64,000 nucleotides of DNA from Cryptomeria japonica (lineage: Eukaryota > Streptophyta > Pinopsida > Cupressales > Cupressaceae), in assembly GCF_030272615.1 (NCBI RefSeq), contig NC_081408.1, positions 200,222,341 to 200,286,340 of the forward strand, read 5' to 3'. The position numbers and the translations under genes were made by a program. The notes beneath the pieces were generated by a model. It was not told the DNA's origin. It searched no databases and saw only the letters and a list, made by a program, of their open reading frames with translations. Below are positions 56,450 through 64,000 of this stretch, piece after piece. How positions within the stretch are numbered: the stretch's first letter is position 1; every line of letters begins with the position of its first letter.

Positions 56450-57628
56450 GCCTTCATACGCCAAACTGCCAAATATGTCATCATCGCAGACACCCTTTAC
56501 CGTCATTCCTTTGACCACACCCTCCTCAAGTGTTTGGATTCTGACAAGGCACAAATGGCTTTACGTGAGGTTCATGATGGTATATGTGGGGGCCATTTCA
56601 ATGGTTTGAGTTTAGCTAAAAAGTTGGTTTGTGCTAGATATTATTGGCCCACTATGTAAAAGGATGCTCATGATTTTGTCAAGAAATGCTACAAATGTCA
56701 AATACATGAAAATTAGATTCATGCGCCAGCCCAAGAACTTCACTCTGTCATATCTTCGTGGCAATGGGGATTGGATCTTATTGGCAAGATTCACCCAACA
56801 TCTGCCAATGAACACAAATTCATCATCACAGCCATAGAATACTTTACCAAATGGATCGAGGCTATCCCTATGACCTATATCACTGGTGTTCAAATTTCAA
56901 AGTTTCTACTAAATTATATCATATGCAGATATGGGGTTCCCCTTGCAATAGTCACAGATAATGGCCGTCCATTCAAAAATAAAGATGTCAAGGAACTCTG
57001 TGAAAAGTTTCACATCCAACACCGTTTCTCCAGTCCTTACTATCCACAAAGTAATGGTCAAGCCGAAGCATCCAATAAAACCATCATTAAAATCCTGAAA
57101 AAGGTTGTCAATGATTTTGGTCGAGATTGGCATGTACAGTTGAATCCAACACTATGGGCTTATCGCACTTCCATCTGCACACCTACTGGCACAACACCTT
57201 ATTCCTTGGTGTATGGTGCGGAAGCCATTTTATCCTTGGAAGTGGAAATTCCCTCTCTATGTGTTTCCTTGCAACATTTTATTGATGATGAGACGCACAA
57301 AGTCTCTCAGTTGCATTAGCTTGAGATGTTAGATGAGAAACGTCAGACAGCCCTGACACATTTGCAAGCATATCAAAACCGTCTCCATCGCTCTTATAAT
57401 AAGAAGGTCAAAGGGCGACACTTTGAAGTGGGAGATTTGGTCCTAAAGGTGAGCCTGAAGAATACACAATCTACTAACATCATCAAAGGAAAATTTGAGC
57501 CTAATTGGGTTGGACCTTACATAGTTACTGCAACCTATGGCTCGGGGGCATATTAGCTTGCAACCCCAAATGGTGAACCTCTGTCCGATCTTGTAAATAG
57601 CATGCACCTTTGAAAGTACTGGGAATAG
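56450..57628 (+). pseudogene. Integrase of element C
   Basis: The zinc-binding part has EVHDGICGGHFNG, CARYYWPTM and KKCYKCQIHEN (His, His, Cys, Cys). The core has WGLDLIGKIHPTS (Asp), YFTKWIEAIPMTY, IVTDNGRPF (Asp) and SNGQAEASNKT (Glu), so the catalytic triad is intact. The C-terminal part has RHFEVGDLVLKVSLKN, PNWVGPYIVTATYGSGAY and NSMHL, ending at TAG 57626-57628. Stops interrupt at 56447, near 56656, 56714, 57317, 57554 and 57611, several at Gln/Trp positions. The tail is homologous to element B at 3419-4051. Confidence 0.9.
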
Positions 57629-57761
57629 TTTTTTTTTCAGCATTTCTTCAAATATGATCCTAAAAAAATACAAAAAAATAATCAAAAACTCAAAAATACA
57701 AAAAAATAAAAAAAAATGGAAAAAGTGTAAAGAACAAAAGTAAAGAAAAATAATTCACCCT

Positions 57762-57833
57762 TTAGTGAAAACCTGGCAAACAGGTGCTTTGGGCAAGTAC
57801 CATGGTGAAAACCTAGCAAACAGGCACCATGTG
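57762..57833 (+). repeat. GTGAAAACC motif repeats after pol (element C)
   Basis: AGTGAAAACCTGGCAAACAG and GGTGAAAACCTAGCAAACAG, each followed by a GTGC or GCACC word, with GGGCAAGTACCAT between. The same arrangement occurs in element B at 4115-4275, so the motif is conserved after integrase. Confidence 0.75.
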
Positions 57834-58102
57834 TAAAAGACTATCACTCTGTTATCTATCATGACTCCTAGCTATACTTTCCCCCCATAGGTTTATCACG
57901 ATTATCCTTGACCCAATGTTCTATTCCAAGCATGCGATTGGTCAACATCATTGTCTTGCATACTCAGGTTTCCAGTCCTTGTGGATATGTTTTGGTCTTG
58001 GTCATTGTATAGCTCTTTCAAATTTTTATTGGGTGTGCGCCCCTTGTCATGATCAATTACTGGAGTTATTGTTGTGTGCGGGCTGGAGCTTTATTATCAT
58101 AA

Positions 58103-58285
58103 AATGTCCTGAAAAAATCCCTAAAAATTGAAAAATGTCCTAAAATAATTCAAAAACATTCATAAAATGTCCTGAAATAATCCAAAAACATTCAAAAAAT
58201 GTCCTGAAAAAATCCCTAAAAATCAAATAATGTCCTAAAAAAATCCCTAAAAAAGTCAAATAAAGTCCTGAAAAACAAACAAAAA
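58103..58285 (+). repeat. TGTCCTGAAAAAATCC minisatellite in element C
   Basis: About six diverged units of roughly 25-35 bases built on AATGTCCTGAAAAAATCCCT and CAAAAACATTCA. No counterpart was found in element B. Confidence 0.75.
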
Positions 58286-60109
58286 AATTATAAAAAAAAC
58301 TCAAAATTCCTACAAAGTGAAAAACATCAAAACCAAAAACAATTTCTTTGGCATTTTGCATTTTGTCAATAAATGGTCCCCTTTGTGCATAGACAAATTG
58401 CTGAGCATACATCCAACGACAATCAATCAAACATTGTGCTTTAATGAAATCATGCAGTAACAGATGAACTGTTCGACCAAGCAAGCATTCAACCTGATCA
58501 CAGTTGTCACATCAATCAAAATAGCATCAACATTACCATTTGTCCTTGTCAACATTATCATGGGTCTTATACAGGTTGTGGTATACTCGAAACCAAACTG
58601 TGTCCTGTCTTCGACAAGGTACTGAATTCCCTGAAACTAGATAGCATGATCATTCTTGTTTTCCAATTTTGACAATGACGATCAGTCTGTTTGTTTGAAT
58701 TGGTTGAATTTGTGTGTCTTATCTTTTTACTGATTTATCTTTGGCTTCGATCATGTTGCTCGATGATGTCACTGAGTGATTTAGAGTGACCAGGATGGTT
58801 CATGGTCCCTTTCCTTTTTTTTGTTGTGTTTGCTGTTTGTGGAATGCTTGTCACAAACTGGGGCAACTATATCATTGGGTGTTTGTGATAAGTACGTTCA
58901 CTTTGTGAACGCCGCACATACCTCGACCCTTGATGTATGCACCCTAGGGTGCTTCACTCATTCCTTGTGTGCGATGTGTCTATCTTTTGCAAAAGGGGTT
59001 GCGATCCAGCTTTGGCCTTCAATGCCATGATGCTCTGCATCCGCTTTGCTACAATAAATAAAGGTTCTCACCTACTTATGTGCATTGGTGAAAGCAAGTT
59101 TTCCTTCATCTCTAACTGTCCTCTATCTAATTTCTTCTTACTAACATTTCTTTCATCAGTCTGGGTAGTCCATTTGGTCTAGTTCTCCGATCTCCAAAAA
59201 CATAAGCTATATCCTACATTTGTTAGTTAGTACATTTTCATTATATCAAGTCCATATAAAGAATTTTATCCATTTCATCTTATAAATGCATCAGAAACAT
59301 TAACACCATTCATACATGTTCCAAAGATAGTACATAGACAGTGCATAAGACATCCATACATGGAAAGTAAACATAAGCCATAACATATTGCATCCCATCA
59401 TATAGCTACATATCAGATCATATAGCAAAACAATATCGGAGTACAAAATTGGACTGTTTGTCCTACGTACGACCCGCAGGCTGAGTACATAATGTTAAAC
59501 TATATATGTCTTTGTCATAAAGAGCACGTGCCTTTGTCACTGGGTGCTCCCTCTATCCTCCATATCCCTATTATGTCTCAAGGATGAAGCCCCTCCTGTC
59601 CCTGAACCTAGCTATGGTGGTCTCATAGGTCCACTCACCCCCATGCTGCTCACTAACCTTCGAGATCATGGCCTACTCTCTATCCTTGATCGTGACCAAT
59701 ATGATGCTTCTCTCTACTCTGGAGGAACTACACTCTCATATAGAGTCCTCAAATGGCACATCTCATCTCTGGTCTCTAATAACATCTATGTCATCTCATG
59801 CATACTAGCATCCCTAATCGACCCAACATACTCGGTCACTCTTTTCTCTACTTGCTGTGTCTGGGCTATCATTGTATCTCGAGCCACTTTCAGTCTGGCT
59901 ATCTCCGCTCTGTACCTATCCCTCTCAGTTCACCACTGATCCTACTCTGTCCTAAGGGTAGCATTCTGTCTCTCCAATGTAGCAATGTGATCATGCTGAC
60001 TCGCTATGGTGGCCCTGCATATCTCCATCTCCTCTATGCTAGTTGTCTCCTGCCCTATGGGTATATCCTGCAATGACTCATGATCTGCTGGATCTCTTTG
60101 CATGCACCT

Positions 60110-60275
60110 AGGCCTCTCCTCTCCCTCATCGTCCTCATCCCCCTCATCCTCATATCCCTCATCCTTATCCCCCTCATCCTCATCATCTCCCTCCTCATCC
60201 CCCTCATCCTCATCATCTCCCTCATCCTCATCATCTCCCTCATCCTCATCTCCCTTGTCCTCTCCAGCAAGTGGG
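60110..60275 (-). repeat. Acidic GAT/GAG repeat in the PMD gene
   Basis: On minus, GATGAGGATGAGGGA-type units repeat about ten times and encode an Asp/Glu/Gly run. It is in frame with the PMD domain upstream and the coiled coil downstream. On plus it appears as a CCCTCATCCTCAT minisatellite with Ser/Pro or Leu/Ile frames that are artefacts. Confidence 0.85.
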
Positions 60276-61596
60276 AAGTCCTCCTGTCTCCTAGGTATTG
60301 GAATATCAGGATCTATCAATGGCACTAGCCGCCATCGTGCAAACCATCACTCATACTCCTCTATCATCCTGACATCTACAACATTTGATCTCCACTCCCA
60401 ATATCTTTGTTGTAGCTGTGTGAAGTCAGCATATGCTATGTGTGGCTGAATCATCCTCCCTCATTGACTCGTCTCTCTGTGCGATCAGGCAAAGTGTGCA
60501 GTCCCTAACAGTACATCCTACCTCTCTCCAAACTGTCATCTAACTCTCTCTGACAGATACATCTCAATCACTCTCTGGCGATTCACTGGTTGCCCAATCA
60601 GGTATCTCTCCTATCTACAATATGGTAGCTCATCACTATCGTCTGACCATCCAGGGCAATCATGATATGGCCTCCATGTGAAATCTCTCAATCTGTCTAG
60701 CTCATGTTGCCAATACAATATGTATCTGAATGGACCCTGTCTCAATGCTCCCCCATAGCAGTATACATATAGTCAATGTGGTACTACCTATCTCTTTGCA
60801 ATTAGCCGACATATGGCTATGTGCTCAAATTCCCATACCTGTAAAAGTGTGACCCCACAACTCAAAGTCTGTACCCTCTGATATGCTATCTGATGCAACT
60901 GAAAATATAGCATGGAAAGCACACATGGTCCCCATGTGTATACAGTCCCCTCTTTCACCATCAGCTCTAGCACTCTTCCCCATCCAATAGGGAATCCATG
61001 TCTTCGTCTATCACCTGCTAATAGGCATGCTATAACCACTGCTATCACCACATATCACTGATCACACTCTGTTGCCATGGTCTCCCAGTGGATCTCCCTC
61101 TCTATGATATCAAGGTCATCTGCATCGCACTCGAATAATATGCACAAGCAGTCTATCCCTATCATTGGGTCATACACCACCATCTCCCCATGAATTGGAA
61201 TGAAGAGGATATGCCACACGTCCTCTAGTGTCATAGTCGCCTCTCCAATTAGAAGATGAAGAAAGGAAGTCTCTGAATGCCATCGCTCAGGCATGTACTT
61301 AATGTAGTATAATCCAAGTCCTACTAATGTGTCTTTGTCCATACTCCTATGTTTGTGTTGCAACATGAAGTAGTCGGGTCTGTTCTCTCGCACAATCAAT
61401 GGATACTGTCGACTCTACATCACAATTGGGGCACAATTTGTCAGTTCTAGTGTTTTCTCCTAAGGGTTGCATTTCCTTGTTTTATGCACCAATCAGGGTT
61501 TTTCTTATCTATTTTGACCTATCCTACCCTTATCCCTCTTTTTGGGATCCTCCACATGCTGCTTTCGGTCAAATTAGTGTCCTAAGTGCATAATTG

Positions 61597-61700
61597 TGCC
61601 TGTGTACCCTATCTTGCACCTGTGCAGCATCAAGCTGCGCCTGTGTACCCTGTCTTGCGCCTATGCAGCATCAAGCTATGCCTGTGTACCTTACATAGGT
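61597..61700 (-). repeat. 41-bp tandem repeat inside the PMD intron of element C
   Basis: About 2.4 copies of a unit containing GCCTGTGTACCCT, CTTGC and GCAGCATCAAGC (plus strand). It lies wholly within the predicted intron, as the unrelated array in element B does. Confidence 0.75.
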
Positions 61701-61999
61701 GCAGAACCTATTTACACAAGCATAGAATGCACCCACATAGGTGTAGGTCTGCCTTTTTCCCTCCCCTATGGGCCCCACAATGTCCCGCAATCAAGCAAAA
61801 TGCATGAAATTGATCATATGGGTTTTTGAGCTACATACCGCTGCTCCCATGTCGTCCGGTCATCTGTAGGTGTGTACATGTTCCCCAAGGTGATCTGCCA
61901 TTTGAATGTTCGCCATCTCTCTGCAAGGGTCCTTTTTCCTGAACAACACCTCCTCCACTTTGGCCAGTGCAAATGAACTCCTTTCCTTCTCCTTGTCTC

Positions 62000-62006
62000 T
62001 TATATA
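62000..62006 (-). promoter_or_regulatory. Candidate TATA box of the antisense PMD gene (element C)
   Basis: On minus: GATCTATATAAGAGACAAGG, about 85 nt upstream of the exon 1 ATG at 61916. A strong TATATAAG consensus at nearly the same distance as in element B. Confidence 0.5.
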
Positions 62007-62275
62007 GATCTTTGTCAGTACCTAGATGGACATGCATGCTCTCCATCTTATGATGGTCGTAGTCTTTTGCACCTTCCAAAGCTTGTCCTTTGTGCATCCG
62101 ACCTCCAATTTCTGATCCGTTCGAACCTATCATCTTCTGTCATTCTTATCAATCACTTGGCCTCTTTTCTGGATTTTTCTGGCTAATTCCTCGAGGGGGC
62201 ATGCATATGTTATTGTTATTGTCTAGGACATTTTCATTATTTTTCTTTGAAACAATGCTTAGAATCACAATGTCT

Positions 62276-62290
62276 CAAAGAGGGGCAAAA
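62276..62290 (+). promoter_or_regulatory. Polypurine tract of element C
   Basis: CAAAGAGGGGCAAAA directly before TGTAGACATC. Identical to the tract of element B at 7021-7035. Confidence 0.9.
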
Positions 62291-63623
62291 TGTAGACATC
62301 TAAAAATGGTCAATGCTTGTGCAGTCGTACTTTAACATTTGCGCATTGCCTTATTTTAGGATTCTTGCATCACATTAACATTTCTTCTATGTTGTGCACT
62401 TGGTCTTTATCATTTGTGAGCATCGATTCCTTCTTCTACATTCCTCATTTTCCTCACTTTCGAATTAGGTCTTGTTGATAACAATCTTCAGTCATGATTT
62501 TGGTCGATCTTATCCTGTCGCATCATGGTGCATGCTCATTTATCATCATTTTGGACATCATCAATTCTAATCGATGATAGAATAAGGGTTTTGTTCTCTT
62601 TCCAATCTTTCAATCATCTTTAGCTGGTTAGTAATCATTTGTGATTATCAACTTGTTAATCTCGTCATTTTGCGATCGATTCGCCATCGATCCTTGTCCT
62701 TGTCAATCTCGTCATTTTGCGATTGATTCGTCATTGATCCTTGTCATCTTCCATCATGTCAATTTGGATCGATTAGTCATTTTTCCTCATCAATTGGTGC
62801 CTATCAATTTGATCTCCTTGTCAATCTTGGTCAATTTGTCATTGATTTTTGTCAACCAATCTCAATCATTTATCAACATTGGTCCTTTGTCAATCAGAAT
62901 CATGATCGAACCTACATTAATTTCTTGTTGTCTTGACCTAATTCCTTGTCCTCTTATTTCTAGAGTTTTATGATTTGTTCATTTAATCCTTTTCTTCTTC
63001 TTTGTGGGATAAATAAATCTATTTATGTAGTCCTAGGTCTCTTTCATGAATTAATTAATGGATGAAAACCTATTAATTAATTCACCTAATTTCTATTTCA
63101 TCTTTTTCTTCAATTTTCTAATTTGCTAATTTCTCCTAATTCCTAATTTCTATTTCTATTTCAATATTATCATAATTTGTCATAATTTGTCATACTCCTT
63201 GCATACCAAATTGTCATTTGTCATAATTTTTCCATTCTTGATTTGAATTTCCTTTCAAATCTCTTCATGCTAATCTTGTCCTCTCTCCAATTTGTCTATA
63301 AATTGGATGAGTTTCTTCAATCAAGAAATCAATCAATAACATTTCGAGTAACCTTATGCTACGAATTTCATCTCTCAAAAACTTGCTTTCCACATGCATT
63401 TTGCACTTGTAGGTGAGATCCACATCAAATTTGAAGGTGAAAGAAGAACAATGGAGCCACATGAAGGAGATATCTGCGTCGGTTTGCTTCAATTTCATTC
63501 AATTTGAATATCTTGTCTTTATGTCTTCATTGATTGGATTAGGATTGCTTTCATTGTAGTTTTAGGTTTTGTGATTGTCCTAATTGCTATTTGTTTTGAT
63601 GCTTTTCAATTTCTTGATCTACA
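62291..63623 (+). repeat. 3' LTR of element C
   Basis: It starts TGTAGACATC after the polypurine tract and ends TTCTTGATCTACA, followed by TSD ATATC. The minisatellite has two copies (about 62650-62750) against three in the 5' LTR. Confidence 0.93.
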
Positions 63624-63628
63624 ATATC

Positions 63629-63753
63629 ATCTAGAGGGAGAGTATGGATCATAACTTCATTGCTATATTCTTGTGTGGGAGATTTGTTTGGAATTTCTTG
63701 GTACTTGGATATTTTTCACATCTAGTATTGCCATCATTGCCAAAGGAGGATAT
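63629..63753 (+). other. Copia 5 post-pol spacer with polypurine tracts (resumed after element C)
   Basis: CTAGAGGGAGAG (about 63632), then a spacer, then TTGCCAAAGGAGGATAT before the LTR start. It is the interrupted continuation of 43837-46156; removal of element C and one ATATC restores contiguity. Confidence 0.75.
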
Positions 63754-64000
63754 TGTTGGTCATTTGGAGGAATTGATTATGTGTTGCATTGATTTTTTGT
63801 CATTGATGTCAACACTAGATGTTTTGGCCTCTTTACCGGTATTCTTTTGGTCCCAGTAGGATGTTTAGTTTTTAGTTGGTTAGATCTTGATGAAGTAGTA
63901 TGCTCGAGTATGCTTTGGCTTATGGAATTGGCTTGGATCTACTATTCATGCTACTCAGATTCATGTTCGCTCAATTTTTTTTGATTTGGTGATCGGATGC
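63754..64000 (+). mobile_element. Start of the 3' LTR of Copia 5, runs off the window
   Basis: TGTTGGTCATTTGG, then TTTGTCATTGATGTCAACACTA, matching the start of the LTR fragment at 7861-8059 (read on minus). The right end lies outside. Confidence 0.75.

Larger units (their letters stand above)
57629..59536. other. 3' region of element C between pol and the antisense gene
   Basis: No gene. It has GTGAAAACC repeats (57762-57833), a minisatellite (58103-58285), T-rich DNA, and from 59210 an AT-rich stretch that would be the 3' untranslated part of the antisense PMD gene. A plus-strand frame near 58821-59182 has no recognisable product. Confidence 0.5.
59537..61916 (-). pseudogene. Antisense plant mobile domain (PMD) gene of element C, two exons
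   Basis: Exon 1 (61916-61839) is 26 codons from ATG (MANIQMADHLGEHVHTYR) to a GTATGT donor, with one TGA. The intron is 61838-61406, ending GTCGACAG. Exon 2 (61405-59537) joins in phase and keeps one frame for 623 codons including the final TGA, with about 15 internal stops and no frameshift. The PMD signature: ERWHSETSFLHL, IGEATMTLEDV, IPIHGE, IHWETMATE, CLLAGDRRRHGF, YTWGPCVLSMLYFQLHQI and TLLQVWEFEHI. Then come a YLIGQPVN segment, an acidic Asp/Glu tail and a coiled coil. At ~648 residues it is in the size range of MAIN-like nuclear proteins. Most stops can be read as CGA-to-TGA, CAG-to-TAG or Trp loss. PMD identity is clear; the exon model is inference. Confidence 0.82.
46157..63623 (+). 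mobile_element. Element C, complete Tat-like Ty3/gypsy retrotransposon (17,467 bp)
   Basis: TSD ATATC occupies 46152-46156 and 63624-63628. LTRs are 46157-47571 and 62291-63623. Inside are a primer site, an 1.8-kb leader, gag, protease, G-patch, RT, RNase H, archaeal-type RNase H and integrase, then a 4.7-kb 3' region with an antisense PMD gene and a polypurine tract. The last ~193 bases of the two LTRs differ at 7 sites by eye, six of them transitions. Most of pol from 51473 to 57628 is in one frame with internal stops only. The archaeal-type RNase H after RNase H and the oversized 3' region place it in the Tat group. Confidence 0.95.

Noticed and set aside
56612-57133. Minus-strand frames opposite integrase of element C
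   Set aside because: They are reverse-strand shadows of a well-supported integrase.
59544-59939. 131-codon plus-strand frame
   Set aside because: It lies opposite the coiled-coil end of the PMD gene and matches no family I know.
60080-60449. Ser/Pro-rich and Leu/Ile-rich plus-strand frames
   Set aside because: They are the reverse side of the acidic repeat of the antisense PMD gene, whose frame joins recognisable domain sequence on both sides.

Overview
This window looks like intergenic DNA from a large-genome seed plant, most likely a gymnosperm; that placement is inference. It is AT-rich. Nearly every stretch that can be classified comes from decayed, nested LTR retrotransposons. I see no intact host gene, tRNA, rRNA or CRISPR array. 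The classes are Sirevirus-like Ty1/copia (TGTTGG starts, TGGTATCAGAGC primer sites, repeated AGGGGGAG tracts), Tat-like Ty3/gypsy (second RNase H, G-patch, very long 3' region) and one Tekay/Del-like chromovirus.

Layout, left: 1-3314 is the gag start and long leader of a Ty3/gypsy element (A) on the minus strand. It abuts the plus-strand 3' part of a Tat element (B, 3419-~7860): integrase tail, 3' region with an antisense gene, polypurine tract and LTR. 7861-9716 is a patchwork of LTR pieces. 9717-23780 is one old copia (Copia 1) whose 3' LTR was hit twice, by full-length Copia 2 (14724-21369, TSD ATCAG) and by a 1.25-kb deletion derivative (21435-22684, TSD TGAAC). 23785-27377 is Copia 4 on minus, inserted into the gag start of another minus-strand copia (F).

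Middle: 29150-32923 is a gypsy pol remnant (D) with an archaeal-type RNase H upstream of the reverse transcriptase. 33471-38208 is a 5'-truncated chromovirus with a 4.1-kb LTR, flanked by a 71-bp direct repeat. 38280-42350 holds a copia-type LTR behind a reading frame that is not gag-pol (E).

Right: Copia 5 (43837 to the window end) is split by a complete 17.5-kb Tat element (C, 46157-63623) with a 5-bp TSD (ATATC), a tRNA-Trp-like primer site, gag, protease, G-patch, RT, RNase H, second RNase H, integrase and a 4.7-kb 3' region.

Most notable is an antisense gene in the 3' region of both Tat elements. It encodes a plant mobile domain (PMD, MAIN/MAIL1-like) protein. In both copies I can place a TATA box, a short first exon starting Met-Ala, an in-phase intron carrying tandem repeats, and a long second exon. 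In element C the second exon keeps one frame for 623 codons, broken only by stop codons. Most long frames in the window have decayed the same way, with many stops explicable by C-to-T or G-to-A changes and few or no frameshifts, as expected of old methylated repeats.
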